Shown here: positions 34,398 through 44,155 of the stretch, in pieces
Layout of the letters: each line of letters begins with the position of its first letter
Numbering within the stretch: the first letter of the stretch is position 1
Assembly (NCBI GenBank): GCA_947488295.1
Contig: CANKYU010000002.1
Coordinates: 62,001 to 126,000 of the forward strand
DNA: 64,000 nt
Direction: 5' to 3'
DNA from: an uncultured Anderseniella sp.
GTDB lineage: Bacteria > Pseudomonadota > Alphaproteobacteria > Rhizobiales > Aestuariivirgaceae
The notes under the pieces: generated by a model
The model's input: only the letters and a program-made list of their open reading frames with translations
What the model was told of the DNA's origin: nothing
The model's database searches: none
Position numbers and translations under genes: made by a program

Positions 34398-35813
34398 TTA
34401 GCCCCGTGGATCAATCGGCAGCAGCTTGTGCAGGCCTAAAATGTCCTGCAGCAGCTTGCCGCCGGCCAGCACCTGGCCGTCACAGTTGGGCCGGCCGACA
34501 ATCTGGATGCCGACAGGCAGGTCTTCGGCAGTGAACCCGGCCGGTATGCTCAAGGCCGGCGCGCAGATATTGGTGAAGGCGTAGGCAATAGCCAGCCATT
34601 CCACGTAATTGCCGAACTTATGGCCATCACATTCTTCGACGAAGCGGTGTTCCACCGGATAGGGTGACACAATGGTAGCGGGACACAGCAACAAATCGTA
34701 GGTGTTGAAGAACTCGAGCCCGCGCTGGAACATGGCGGCGCGCTGGTGTTCGGCCCGGGCCACGTCATCGGCGCTCAACGCCAGACCCTGCTCAATGTTC
34801 CAGATAACCTCAGGTTTCAGCTTGTCGCGATGAGCATCCAGCAGAGGCTTCATTGAAATGGCGAACGACAAGGCACGTAGAACTTGAAAGCACTCATGGG
34901 CCTCCGACAAGTCAGGCTGGGCGTCTTCGAAGACCACGCCGGCTTCCTCAAAACGCCGGGCTGCGGCCTCGACAATCCGTGCCACTTCCGGGTCAACCGG
35001 CGTAATGCCCAGATCGCGTGAAAACGCCACTCGCTTCGGCCTCCAGCCAGACCGGGTCTGGTCCAGAAAACTCGTTTGAGGGCGTGGCTTGGAGACCGGA
35101 TCGCCCGGTTCCTCGCCGCACATGGCATCAAACAGCAATGCCAGATCCTCGACATTGCGCGCCATCGGCCCTTCCTGACCGAGATTGCCGTCTACCTGGC
35201 TGAACCGGCTGACGGCGACCCGGCCCGGCGATGGGCGCATGCCGCAGATATTGTTGAACGAGGCGGGATTGCGCAGTGACCCGCCCATGTCGGAGCCATG
35301 TGCCAGCCATGCCATGCCGGTGGCAAGGGCAACCGCTGCGCCGCCGGACGAGCCTGCGGCAGAGCGCGACGTGTTCCACGGGTTCAGCGTCCGGCCGAAA
35401 ACCTCATTGAACGTATTGGCGCCGGCGCCAAATTCCGGCGTGTTGGATTTGGCATATACAATGCCACCTTCGGCCTCGAGATGGGTGACCAGCACGTCCG
35501 ACACCTCCGGCACCGTATCGGCAAAAATCAGGGAGCCGCATGTCGAGCGTACACCCTCTACATCTGCCAGGTCCTTGATCGGCACCGGCATGCCGGCAAG
35601 CAGGCCGCGGTCACCAACCGGTTTTTTCAACACGTCATCGGCATGGGCGCGGGCGCGGTCGAAGCACAGTGTCGGCAGCGCGTTGACATGGCCGTCAACC
35701 TCTCCAATGCGGGCCTCCAGCGCATCAAGCAGGTCATGCGGGCTCACTTCACCGTTCTGCAGCCGTGCAACCAGCGCAGTGGCGCTCTGCTCGATCAGTG
35801 ACATATCGGCCAT
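34398..35813 (-). CDS. Amidase signature family protein
   Basis: The 471-residue hydrolase has the Ser-Ser-Lys amidase core: K in VPIKDLADV, the glycine-serine loop SAAGSSGGAAVALATG, and HGSDMGGSLRNPA with the cis-serine and nucleophile. It lacks GatA-specific context (no gatB or gatC nearby), so it more likely acts on small amides. ATG at 35813 has GAGGGG 6 bp upstream. It is divergent from the aminotransferase gene at 35899. Confidence 0.88.
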   Translation of the reverse strand: MADMSLIEQSATALVARLQNGEVSPHDLLDALEARIGEVDGHVNALPTLCFDRARAHADDVLKKPVGDRGLLAGMPVPIKDLADVEGVRSTCGSLIFADTVPEVSDVLVTHLEAEGGIVYAKSNTPEFGAGANTFNEVFGRTLNPWNTSRSAAGSSGGAAVALATGMAWLAHGSDMGGSLRNPASFNNICGMRPSPGRVAVSRFSQVDGNLGQEGPMARNVEDLALLFDAMCGEEPGDPVSKPRPQTSFLDQTRSGWRPKRVAFSRDLGITPVDPEVARIVEAAARRFEEAGVVFEDAQPDLSEAHECFQVLRALSFAISMKPLLDAHRDKLKPEVIWNIEQGLALSADDVARAEHQRAAMFQRGLEFFNTYDLLLCPATIVSPYPVEHRFVEECDGHKFGNYVEWLAIAYAFTNICAPALSIPAGFTAEDLPVGIQIVGRPNCDGQVLAGGKLLQDILGLHKLLPIDPRG

Positions 35814-35898
35814 TGTGTGCCCCTCATGATTTCTGACATATTCAACCCCAAGCAGATCGTGCGCACCAGCGTGCACTTGTCAAAAGGTAAATTTCACC

Positions 35899-37287
35899 AT
35901 GAACAAACAGCTGTCGAATATTGCCGTTCGCGATATCGAAACCCTGATCCACCCGTACACCAATCTCTCGGCGTTCCGCGAGACGGGACCGACCATCATC
36001 GAGGAAGGCAAGGGCATCTATGTTTATGACAGTGACGGCAAGCAATATATTGAAGGTCTTGCCGGTCTGTGGTGCACGTCGCTGGGCTATGGCAACCAGG
36101 AAATCGTCGATGTTGCCGCGCAGCAGATGAGCCGGCTGCCCTACACACACATATTCGCCGGCAAGTCCAACGACCTGGCAATCGAGCTTGCCGAGACGTT
36201 GAAAGAGCTGGTGCCGTGCGAAGCCTCGAAGATGCTGTTCTGCTCGTCAGGCTCCGAAGCCAACGACATGCAGGTCAAGCTGACCTGGTATTACAACAAT
36301 GCCCGCGGCAAGCCTGAAAAGAAGAAGCTGATCTCGCGTATCAAGGGCTATCACGGCGTCACGGTTGCATCCGGATCCCTGACCGGCCTGCCGCCGGTGC
36401 ATGCTGACTTCGACCTGCCGATCGAAAACATCATGCACACCTCGTGCCCGCACCATTACCGGTTTGCCGAGGACGGCGAGACGGAAGACGAGTTTACCAC
36501 CCGCATGGCAACCGAACTGGAAGACCTGATCATAAGGGAAGGCCCTGAAACCGTCGCTGGCTTCTTTGCCGAGCCGATCATGGGGGCCGGTGGTGTCGTC
36601 ATTCCGCCTGATGGCTATTACGCAAAAATCCAGACAATCCTGGAAAAATACGACGTGCGCTACATCGCCGACGAGGTCATCTGCGGGTTTGGCCGGACCG
36701 GCAAATGGTTCGGGTCGGAAACCATGGGCATGCAGCCAACGTCGGTGTCGATGGCCAAGGCGATCACCTCGGCCTATATGCCGCTGGGAGGTATCTCCAT
36801 CGAGGAAGACCTGTACCAGGCCATGTTAGACCAGTCGAAGAAGATCGGCGTGTTCGGTCACGGCTACACCTATACCGCGCACCCGGTGGCATCGGCGGTC
36901 GCCCTGAAAACCATCGAAATCTACAAGCGCGACGGCATTGTTGACCATGTCGCCAAGCTGGCACCGCTGTTTGAAGGCCGGTTCAACAAGCTGAAGGATC
37001 ACGAGTTGATCGGCGATGTGCGCGCCAAGGGCTTCATCGGTGCGGCTGAAATTGTGGAGAACAAGGCCACCAGGGCCTCGTTTGATCCGAAGAAGATGGT
37101 CGGCCCGACGATGATGAAATTCGCCCAGGAACGCGGCCTCATGGTGCGCGCCATGGTGGATTCGGTTGCCCTGTGCCCGCCGCTGATCATCACCGAAAGC
37201 GAAGTCAACGAGATGTTCGACCGCTATGAAGCAGCCCTGGACGACACCGCCCAGTGGATCAAGCAGGAAGGCCTGCGCGCCGCCTGA
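35899..37287 (+). CDS. Class III (omega) aminotransferase
   Basis: The 462-residue PLP enzyme has the Schiff-base lysine K287 in SVSMAKAITS, GYHGVTVASGS, and DEVICGFGRTGKWFG. Overall length and the N-terminal HPYTNL resemble pyruvate-dependent amine transaminases (SpuC- or taurine-type). It likely moves an amino group from a terminal amine to pyruvate or 2-oxoglutarate. The neighbour amidase could supply an amine, which is only suggested by divergence. ATG at 35899 has AAAGGT before it. Confidence 0.85.
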   Translation: MNKQLSNIAVRDIETLIHPYTNLSAFRETGPTIIEEGKGIYVYDSDGKQYIEGLAGLWCTSLGYGNQEIVDVAAQQMSRLPYTHIFAGKSNDLAIELAETLKELVPCEASKMLFCSSGSEANDMQVKLTWYYNNARGKPEKKKLISRIKGYHGVTVASGSLTGLPPVHADFDLPIENIMHTSCPHHYRFAEDGETEDEFTTRMATELEDLIIREGPETVAGFFAEPIMGAGGVVIPPDGYYAKIQTILEKYDVRYIADEVICGFGRTGKWFGSETMGMQPTSVSMAKAITSAYMPLGGISIEEDLYQAMLDQSKKIGVFGHGYTYTAHPVASAVALKTIEIYKRDGIVDHVAKLAPLFEGRFNKLKDHELIGDVRAKGFIGAAEIVENKATRASFDPKKMVGPTMMKFAQERGLMVRAMVDSVALCPPLIITESEVNEMFDRYEAALDDTAQWIKQEGLRAA

Positions 37288-37289
37288 TC

Positions 37290-37304
37290 AGAGCAGTTTG
37301 CTCT
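37290..37304. terminator. Short stem-loop between convergent genes
   Basis: AGAGCA-GTT-TGCTCT is a perfect 6-bp stem just after the aminotransferase stop, touching the stop of the opposite gene. It could serve both directions; no T-run is present. Confidence 0.3.
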
Positions 37305-38121
37305 AGGGAATATCAATCGTCACACGCGACGCGCGGTCGGTGGCAAATTCAAGCTGCCGGTCGTTTTTGCTGCCGCGAACCGGCGAGGTGATACGGCCTC
37401 CCGCCTGTATGCGGGCGAACTCGGTAAACTTGCCCTGCTGCAAAACCACGAACGCGATCTCATCATAGCCGGGTGTCGGGATGGCCAGCGCCGCCCGCCC
37501 GTCAGACAGCACTACAACCTCGGTCAGATCCTGAACCGGTGACCCGATGGCGTGGTTGGAGTAGCCTTTGATCCTGGCAACCTGGTGCAGTTTTCCGCTC
37601 GAAAACCGCCACGCTTGCAGTACCCGCCCCAGATGCGGGGTCCACACAGCGGTGATCTCGATTTTGCCATCGCCGTCCAGATCGGCAAACTCCGCCGGAT
37701 TGAGCCAGCGGTTGGTCCTGCCGATGTGCGGTGTTTTTGCCCTGAGCCTGAGCTCACCATCTGCAACACCGTAAACGGCCAGCGCTGCTCCCTCGCTCAC
37801 ACTGCTGAGAACCACGACAATTTCGTCGCGGCCGTCGCCGTCCAGGTCAACCGGCCGGGCGCGGCGGTCTTCGAACACAAACCCTTCAGGCAATGCATGC
37901 TCGTGAACCTGGCCATCGGCCATTTTGACCATCAGGCCGCCTGCCTCTATGGCATCGCCCAGAATGGCGTGGGCGTACCGTGTGGTCGGACGTGTCAGCC
38001 AGGCTTCGGCTACATCGTTGGAACCAGTTGATACGACCCCGTCCGGCAAACGGTCGCTGTCCTGTGCCTGAACCTGGCCGCATAACAACAGGGCGGCGAA
38101 TGCCAATGCAATCTGCCTCAT
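37303..38121 (-). CDS. Secreted FG-GAP/VCBS-repeat protein
   Basis: The 272-residue precursor has a Sec signal (FAALLLCGQVQAQ, cleavage near 20). The mature protein carries calcium-loop repeats typical of FG-GAP/VCBS beta-propellers: DLDGDGRDEIVVVL and DLDGDGKIEITAVW, with weaker copies. It probably sits in the periplasm or outside the cell and binds calcium. Its start overlaps the stop of the PLP gene by ATGA, so it is the last gene of a three-gene operon, an odd partner for the two enzymes. Confidence 0.8.
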   Translation of the reverse strand: MRQIALAFAALLLCGQVQAQDSDRLPDGVVSTGSNDVAEAWLTRPTTRYAHAILGDAIEAGGLMVKMADGQVHEHALPEGFVFEDRRARPVDLDGDGRDEIVVVLSSVSEGAALAVYGVADGELRLRAKTPHIGRTNRWLNPAEFADLDGDGKIEITAVWTPHLGRVLQAWRFSSGKLHQVARIKGYSNHAIGSPVQDLTEVVVLSDGRAALAIPTPGYDEIAFVVLQQGKFTEFARIQAGGRITSPVRGSKNDRQLEFATDRASRVTIDIP

Positions 38122-39260
38122 GCCTTGTCGAGCGCCTGTTCCAGGTCTGCAATCAGGTCATCGGTGGCCTCGATACCGACCGACAGCCGGATCAGATTGT
38201 CCGGGATCGGGCTGTCGGCGCCCTCGATCACCTTGCGGTGCTCCGCCAGGCTCTCTACACCGCCAAGCGAGGTGGCCGGCAGGAAAATCCTGAGTGCCCG
38301 GATCACCCGACCGGTCTCCGCCATGCCGCCCTTCACACAAACCGACATCATGGCCCCGAAGCCGTCCATCTGGCGGCGGGCGATTTCATGGCCGGGATGG
38401 GATTGCAGGCCGGGATATAATACCCGCTCCACCTTGGGATGGTGTTCGAGATGCCGGGCGATCGCCAGTGAGCTTTCGGCAGCCTTGTTGACCCGGACAT
38501 ACAGCGTGCGCATGCCCCGGATCAGCAGCCATGATTCAAACGGTGCCAGAATGCCGCCGGTCACGTTACGCACCGTCCGCGCTTCCGCCCAGCGCGCTGT
38601 GTCTTGCCGTGTCACCAGCGCGCCGCCAAGCACATCGGAATGACCATTGAGGTATTTCGTGATCGAGTGGAAGACAATATCCGCGCCATGGTCCAGCGGA
38701 CGGGTCACAACCGGGCTGGCCGAGGTTGAATCAACGGCCAGTTCAGCGCCTGCGGCATGGGCAATGTCAGCCACTGCCTTGATGTCGATCACGTCCCACA
38801 CCGGGTTGACCGGTGTCTCCACCCAGACAAGTTCGGTCTTGCCCGGCACAATTGCCGCTTTCAGTGCATCGAGATCGGTTGGGTCGACATAAGTCGCGGT
38901 AATGCGCTGCTTCTCCAGCATGCGGGTCATCAGGTCACGGGTGCCCCAGTACATGATTTCGGGCGCCACCACATGTGCACCCGGTTTCAATGTCTCGAAC
39001 AGCGCGGCAATACCGGCCAGGCCGGAGGCAAACACCAACGCGTCATGACCGTTTTCCAGCCGGGCGATAATCTGTTCGGCCTGATCTATGGTCGGATTGC
39101 CATAGCGCGAATACAGATGCTGGTCGCGCAACTGGTAGTCATGATCACGAGCAAAGGTAGTCGCTGTGTGCAGGGGCGGCACTATGGAACCGGTTGCCTC
39201 CTCAACGCTATGCAGCGCGTGGGCAACGAAGGTCTCGGGCGACCGCTGATCTTCAGACAT
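38118..39260 (-). CDS. Cys/Met metabolism PLP-dependent enzyme (cystathionine beta-lyase-like)
   Basis: The 380-residue protein has the fold-type I cystathionine family signatures: YSRYGNPT at 50-57, ASGLAGIAALF near 78-88, D177 before STSASP, and the PLP lysine K202 in HSITKYLNGHSD. It could act as cystathionine beta-lyase, gamma-synthase or another C-S lyase; sequence does not settle this. It overlaps the upstream SDR gene by 8 bp and the downstream FG-GAP gene by 4 bp. Confidence 0.85.
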   Translation of the reverse strand: MSEDQRSPETFVAHALHSVEEATGSIVPPLHTATTFARDHDYQLRDQHLYSRYGNPTIDQAEQIIARLENGHDALVFASGLAGIAALFETLKPGAHVVAPEIMYWGTRDLMTRMLEKQRITATYVDPTDLDALKAAIVPGKTELVWVETPVNPVWDVIDIKAVADIAHAAGAELAVDSTSASPVVTRPLDHGADIVFHSITKYLNGHSDVLGGALVTRQDTARWAEARTVRNVTGGILAPFESWLLIRGMRTLYVRVNKAAESSLAIARHLEHHPKVERVLYPGLQSHPGHEIARRQMDGFGAMMSVCVKGGMAETGRVIRALRIFLPATSLGGVESLAEHRKVIEGADSPIPDNLIRLSVGIEATDDLIADLEQALDKA

Positions 39261-40014
39261 GCTGACCGCCGTTCACATGAATTTCCGCGCCGGTCACATA
39301 AGACGAGGCTTCTGTGCACAGGAAATAGATCGCCTTGGCAACCTCTTCCGGCTGGCCAAGACGGCGCAACGGAATGCTCGGAATGATTTTCTCCGTGCCC
39401 GGTGACAGGATCGAGGTTTCGATTTCTCCCGGTGAAATGGAGTTTACCCGCACTCCAAGGGGCCCGAAATCATTGGCCATCTCCCGGGTCAGCGAGGCCA
39501 GCGCGGCTTTTGACGTCGAATAGGCGGCCCCGGCAAACGGATGCACGGCGGTACCTGCAATGGAGGTAACATTGACGACCGAGCCCTGCCCGGCCTTGAG
39601 TTCTTCAACCAGGCCGCGCGCCAGCATGATGGGCGAGAAGAAATTGACGTTGAAGACATGATTCCAGTCGGCAGCACTGGTATCGAACGTATTCATGCGC
39701 CCGCCGCCTTCAAGCTTGGGCGAAATGGCGGCATTGTTGATCAGCGCATTCAGCCGACTGCCCTGATCCTTCAGGCGTTCCTTCATTTCATCTACACCAC
39801 GACGCACATCATCAACGTCAGCCAGGTCGACCTGAATGTGATCCTCCGGCCCCATCTCCCATGGACAGTTTTCCGGAAACGGCTGGCGTGAGCAGGTAAT
39901 CACCCGCCAGCCGGCGGAGGAGAACCGTTTCACCGTCGCATGACCGATGCCCCGTGAGGCGCCGGTCAGGATCAGGGTCTTGCGATCAGCATTGTCAGTC
40001 TGCGTTGCGGACAT
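39253..40014 (-). CDS. SDR-family oxidoreductase (253 aa)
   Basis: Classical SDR: TGASRGIGHATVKRF near 16-32, NNAA near 94, catalytic S in VTSIAG and YSTSK near 165. TCSRQ after strand 2 favours NADP(H). The C-terminal TGAEIHVNGGQHV is usual. It heads the operon with the PLP enzyme and FG-GAP protein. Substrate unknown. Confidence 0.85.
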   Translation of the reverse strand: MSATQTDNADRKTLILTGASRGIGHATVKRFSSAGWRVITCSRQPFPENCPWEMGPEDHIQVDLADVDDVRRGVDEMKERLKDQGSRLNALINNAAISPKLEGGGRMNTFDTSAADWNHVFNVNFFSPIMLARGLVEELKAGQGSVVNVTSIAGTAVHPFAGAAYSTSKAALASLTREMANDFGPLGVRVNSISPGEIETSILSPGTEKIIPSIPLRRLGQPEEVAKAIYFLCTEASSYVTGAEIHVNGGQHV

Positions 40015-40085
40015 GGGAAACTCCGTTGGCGACGATCAGCGGTCTGGAAGATTTGGAAGATCAACGATCTATACGGCAATCAATG

Positions 40086-40706
40086 CTACGGATAAAGCCG
40101 CGTCTTGCTCCAGCCATCGCCACCGCCATCGCGCTGGAACACAATCCGGTCATGCAATCGGAATGCGCCGTCTTTCCAGAACTCGATGTAAACAGGCTTT
40201 ACCCGAAAGCCGGACCAGTATGGCGGGCGCGGCACATCGCCAATGGCGTGTTTCATGGCAAATTTGGCAACCGCTTTCTCGAGCGCGAACTTGCTTTCCA
40301 GCGGGCGCGACTGTTGCGACGCCCATGCGCCGATGCGGCTGTCGCGGGGACGGGACTTGAAATAAGCATCTGCCTCTTCTTCAGACACCACTTCCACCGG
40401 TCCCCTGAATCGAACCTGGCGGCGCAGGGACTTCCAGTGAAACCCCAGGGCGGCCTTTCGCGAGGCCAGGATCTCGGTACCCTTCTGGCTTTCGAAATTG
40501 GTATAGAAAACCAGGCCACGCTCATCGAAGTCTTTCAGCAGTGTCATGCGCACATTGGGCAGGCCATCTGCATCAACTGTGGCCACGCTCATGGCTGTTG
40601 GGTCGTTCGGTTCCGTCGCCCTGGCTTCTTCGAGCCAGTCTGCAAACAGCTGCAGCGGTTCATCGCGGGTCGTGAAGTCGGCTTTTTCAATTTCGGTCGT
40701 GCTCAT
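40086..40706 (-). CDS. pdxH: Pyridoxamine 5'-phosphate oxidase
   Basis: The 206-residue FMN enzyme makes pyridoxal 5'-phosphate from pyridoxine or pyridoxamine phosphate. It shows [26 protein letters not shown] FMN-binding sequence, the [16 protein letters not shown] loop and [14 protein letters not shown], and ends in RLYP as in family members. The start ATG at 40706 is standard. It stands alone, near two PLP-enzyme genes, which it would supply with cofactor. Confidence 0.93.
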   Translation of the reverse strand: MSTTEIEKADFTTRDEPLQLFADWLEEARATEPNDPTAMSVATVDADGLPNVRMTLLKDFDERGLVFYTNFESQKGTEILASRKAALGFHWKSLRRQVRFRGPVEVVSEEEADAYFKSRPRDSRIGAWASQQSRPLESKFALEKAVAKFAMKHAIGDVPRPPYWSGFRVKPVYIEFWKDGAFRLHDRIVFQRDGGGDGWSKTRLYP

Positions 40707-40972
40707 TCCAGCCTCGGGTCAAATGTTCAATCGGTAGGATCAATATGGTACGGCTTTACCGCTACAGCCAGTTCTTTTCCACCAGAGCAACATGGCTTCA
40801 CCCGATCCCGTAAAGTTGCTCCAGCTCATTGAAAGCGATCAGTTTTATGACTTTTGACTGATTCAATCAAAAATCATATTGAACGGGGCGCATTTGGCGG
40901 TGGACCAATTGCGGGTTTTAGTGCAAATACAGGTGACTTTCTTATGGTTTCGAACAGCAAAGGGTGTTGTCC

Positions 40973-41794
40973 ATGACCCAGGCGGGATCAATCATGGCCG
41001 GCAAGCGCGGGCTTGTGATGGGGGTTGCCAACAACCGCTCCATCGCATGGGGCATTGCGAAGGCGGCACACAGTCACGGCGCAGAACTGGCATTCACCTA
41101 CCAGGGTGACGCGCTGGGCAAACGCGTAAAGCCGCTGGCGGCGGAACTCGGGTCCGACATCGTGCTGGAATGCGATGTGACAGATGCTGCATCAATGGAT
41201 GCGGTGTTTGCAGAACTGGAAAAGCGCTGGGGCCGGCTGGACTTTGTGGTGCACGCCATTGCCTTTGCCGACAAGGACGAACTGACCGGGCGCTATGTCG
41301 ACACATCTGAAGAAAACTTCAACAAGTCGCTGAACATCTCGTGTTACTCGTTCACAGCCATCGCGCAACGGGCTGAAAAACTGATGACGGACGGCGGTTC
41401 GCTGCTGACGCTGACCTATTACGGCGCCGAAAAATGGATGCCGCATTACAATGTGATGGGGGTTGCCAAGGCAGCGCTTGAAGCATCGGTGCGCTATCTG
41501 GCGGCCGATCTGGGTGAGAAAGACATTCGCGTCAACGCCATTTCCGCCGGCCCGATCAAGACGCTGGCTGCGTCGGGTATTGGCGATTTCCGCTATATCC
41601 TGAAATGGAACGAGAACAATTCACCCATGCGCCGGACCGTCACCATCGACGAGGTCGGCCAGTCCGGTACCTATCTCCTGTCGGACATGAGCCGTGGCGT
41701 AACCGGCGAAGTTCACCATGTCGATTCGGGCTATCATGTCGTCGGCATGAAAAACCCTTATGCCCCCGACATGAGCCTTGAACCGAGTGATTAG
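40973..41794 (+). CDS. fabI: Enoyl-ACP reductase [NADH]
   Basis: The 273-residue enzyme performs the last reduction of each fatty-acid elongation cycle. GLVMGVANNRSIAWGIAKA is the FabI NADH-binding motif, and Y-x6-K is present as YNVMGVAK, with the preceding TYYGAEK tyrosine that is typical of FabI. ATG at 40973 is chosen; a GTG at 40964 is also in frame. It overlaps the phosphatase-like gene by 17 bp. Confidence 0.93.
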   Translation: MTQAGSIMAGKRGLVMGVANNRSIAWGIAKAAHSHGAELAFTYQGDALGKRVKPLAAELGSDIVLECDVTDAASMDAVFAELEKRWGRLDFVVHAIAFADKDELTGRYVDTSEENFNKSLNISCYSFTAIAQRAEKLMTDGGSLLTLTYYGAEKWMPHYNVMGVAKAALEASVRYLAADLGEKDIRVNAISAGPIKTLAASGIGDFRYILKWNENNSPMRRTVTIDEVGQSGTYLLSDMSRGVTGEVHHVDSGYHVVGMKNPYAPDMSLEPSD

Positions 41795-42410
41795 GGTCAG
41801 GACCCGTTATCCCGAGCTGTGGTTTATCCGCCATGGCGAGACCGACTGGAACCTGAAACGGCGCATTCAGGGCCAGACCGATATCCCGCTCAATGAAACC
41901 GGCCATGCCCAGGCCGGCGCAATTGCACAGGCAATGGCAGGCCTGCATGGCAATCTTGAAGGGTATGATCTTCATGTCAGCCCGATGCAGCGTCCGCGCC
42001 AGACCATGCAGTACATTATCGATGGTTTCGGCCTCGACTGGGCCAGCATCACCATCGATGAGCGGTTGAAAGAACTTAATTTCGGCGATCTGGAAGGCTC
42101 GACCTGGCCGGAACTCAATGCCAGGGGGCTTGATCCGGAGAAAGATCCAGAGGGCTACCATGCGTTCCGGCCGCAAGGCGGCGAAAGCTATGCCGACGCC
42201 ACCGTCCGGGTGCGTGACTGGCTTGAGAACCTGACCCGGCCGACCATTGCCGTGGCCCATGGCGGTATCAGCCGTATCGTACGTGGCATCGTGCTGGACC
42301 TGCCCGTCGCCGAGATACCCGGCCAGCACAACCCGCAATGGAAGTTCTATCGCCTCAAAGACGGGGAGATCGAGTGGTTCCGGGCGAAAGCGGCGGCGCA
42401 AGCAGACTGA
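41778..42410 (+). CDS. Histidine phosphatase (phosphoglycerate-mutase-like)
   Basis: The 210-residue protein has LWFIRHGETDWN (phospho-acceptor His) near residue 15, SPMQRPRQT, and AVAHGGISR with the second catalytic His near 155. It likely acts as a phosphatase on small molecules, not as a mutase, given the length. The start is a TTG at 41778 inside the end of fabI, so the pair is translationally coupled. A strong terminator follows. Confidence 0.85.
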   Translation: MNRVIRVRTRYPELWFIRHGETDWNLKRRIQGQTDIPLNETGHAQAGAIAQAMAGLHGNLEGYDLHVSPMQRPRQTMQYIIDGFGLDWASITIDERLKELNFGDLEGSTWPELNARGLDPEKDPEGYHAFRPQGGESYADATVRVRDWLENLTRPTIAVAHGGISRIVRGIVLDLPVAEIPGQHNPQWKFYRLKDGEIEWFRAKAAAQAD

Positions 42411-42425
42411 ACCGGCCAAAAACAC

Positions 42426-42455
42426 AAAAAAGGAGGCAAAACCCGCCTCCTTTTT
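42426..42455. terminator. Strong Rho-independent terminator, probably bidirectional
   Basis: AAAAAGGAGGC pairs with GCCTCCTTTTT around an 7-nt loop, with a T-run on the plus strand and A-run on the other side. It ends the fabI/phosphatase unit and probably also the opposite outer-membrane gene. Confidence 0.85.
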
Positions 42456-42511
42456 CATTCACGTCAACTGTCAAACCTCGTGCAGCGAGCCATGCTCGCC
42501 GCACAAGCCGC

Positions 42512-43873
42512 TTACTGGTTGAAAATCGGCAGCTTGTAGGAAACAACCGCACGAACAGACTGCAGCGAGATGTCGTTGTTCAGGTCAAGATCATCATCGA
42601 TCTCGAACACGTTGAGTTTGCCGTAGTCGGTGTAACGATACTCCAGCTTGCCGGTAAAGTTCTCTGCAAGCACTGTTTCGATACCAGCGCCGACCGTGAA
42701 GCCATCAGCGTCGAAATCGTTGGTGATGACCGGGGTCCCCGTGATGACCAGAATGTCCTGTTCGAAATCAGTCCAGGTCCAACCAGCCAGGCCGTAAGCC
42801 AGAGTTTCCGGCGTCACGAGATAACCAAGCCTGCCGGCAACCGTGTAGCTGTCGGACGCCTCCAGCCTGTAGCCGGTAAATCCAGGAACACCCAAGTCAA
42901 GCTCAAGCTCTGTCTCTACGGAGCTTCCGGTGTAGTCAAACTGAACACCTGCCACGAAATTGTTGGAGAACTGATGGTCATATCCAACCTCAACAGTGAA
43001 CAAACCACCTTCTCCGGAGATGCCATCGAAACTTGCCAGAGAGCCGCCAGGATCAACATCAAGACTGAGGTCGTGATTTACGAAACCGTAGCCACCGCCT
43101 GCGCCCAGCCGGAATCCGGTCCAGTTGGCAGTTGACGCCACGCTGTAGTCCGCGACCGGCTCGACGTAGCCACCGGGATTGCCGAACCGGTAGGAAGCGA
43201 CGGCCCGAATGGTCTGTATGGATGTATCGTTGTACAGCTCAAAGCCACCGCCGGCGGCCAGCGTATTGTCCTGGTAATCCGTGTAGCGGTATTCAAGTCT
43301 GCCGGTGATGTTTGGTGTAAACCGGGTCTCGATGCCCGCACCAACCGTCAGGCCATCAAGGTCGAACGAGTAACTTGTACCGCCGCCGCCGATATCAAGA
43401 TCACCTTCAAATTCCGTCCATGTCCAGCCAACCAGGCCATAAATCAATGTGTCAGGGTTGGCCAGCCAGCCGAGGCGGCCAAGAACCGAAAAACTGTGTG
43501 ATGCGTCCAGCGTGAAGTTGGCATCAAAAATGTCGGGACTAACATCCAGTTCGGTACCGATCCCGGAATAGGTGTAATCACCCATGATCCCGACAACAAA
43601 ATCGCTGTTGAATTGATAGTCATAGCCACCCTGAACGGTGAACAGTCCACCTTCGCCGCCAATGCCGCTGAAGCTCAATAAATCTGGATTTCCGGGTGCA
43701 TCCAGGGCTAGCCGATGGTTTACGGCCCCATAACCGCCACCGATGCCGACATGAAATCCGGTCCAGTCGCCGGCAGGCATGACCGGTTCGGGCAAATCAG
43801 CCGCATAGGCGGTTCCAATTAAGGCAGTTGATGACAGAAAAACGGCAACCAGCCTTGAAATCGAACGGCTCAT
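42512..43873 (-). CDS. Outer-membrane protein with two tandem Omp25/Omp31-type beta-barrels
   Basis: The 453-residue precursor has a Sec signal (SSTALIGTAYAAD). Two clearly repeated ~210-residue blocks follow: WTGFHVGIGGGYGAVNH near 36 and WTGFRLGAGGGYGFVNH near 250; EGGLFTVQGGYDYQF and EGGLFTVEVGYDHQF; LEYRYTDY in both; and each block ends in alternating barrel strands (AVASYRFG, AVVSYKLP). Each block matches the eight-strand barrel of the Omp25/Omp31 family, normally present once. The protein ends in SYKLPIFNQ with no terminal Phe. Porin-like or structural role in the outer membrane is likely. Confidence 0.85.
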   Translation of the reverse strand: MSRSISRLVAVFLSSTALIGTAYAADLPEPVMPAGDWTGFHVGIGGGYGAVNHRLALDAPGNPDLLSFSGIGGEGGLFTVQGGYDYQFNSDFVVGIMGDYTYSGIGTELDVSPDIFDANFTLDASHSFSVLGRLGWLANPDTLIYGLVGWTWTEFEGDLDIGGGGTSYSFDLDGLTVGAGIETRFTPNITGRLEYRYTDYQDNTLAAGGGFELYNDTSIQTIRAVASYRFGNPGGYVEPVADYSVASTANWTGFRLGAGGGYGFVNHDLSLDVDPGGSLASFDGISGEGGLFTVEVGYDHQFSNNFVAGVQFDYTGSSVETELELDLGVPGFTGYRLEASDSYTVAGRLGYLVTPETLAYGLAGWTWTDFEQDILVITGTPVITNDFDADGFTVGAGIETVLAENFTGKLEYRYTDYGKLNVFEIDDDLDLNNDISLQSVRAVVSYKLPIFNQ

Positions 43874-44155
43874 CTCACTAACTCCTCAGAATACCCCCGC
43901 TTACCAACTGGTTAACGCATAGTTAGAACACTGACATCGCGTCAAGACTGAATGGCAGAAATGTGTCGATTTTTGAAAACTGTGATATATTTGCAACACT
44001 TGGCCATGTCTGCTTGCGGCACACAGATCGTTGACCGACACCCCGCATCGCTGTGTGCTCCGCGCCCGGCATATGTGCTGATTTGACTTTGTCAGACGGT
44101 TTAATATGGCCGTAACTTGCGCTAAGACTTGACGCGCAACAGGGGTACATCATTC

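Noticed and set aside
37303..40014. SDR/PLP/FG-GAP operon as a biosynthetic gene cluster
   Set aside because: Three coupled genes alone, with no carrier, ligase or export genes beyond them; nothing supports a specialised product.
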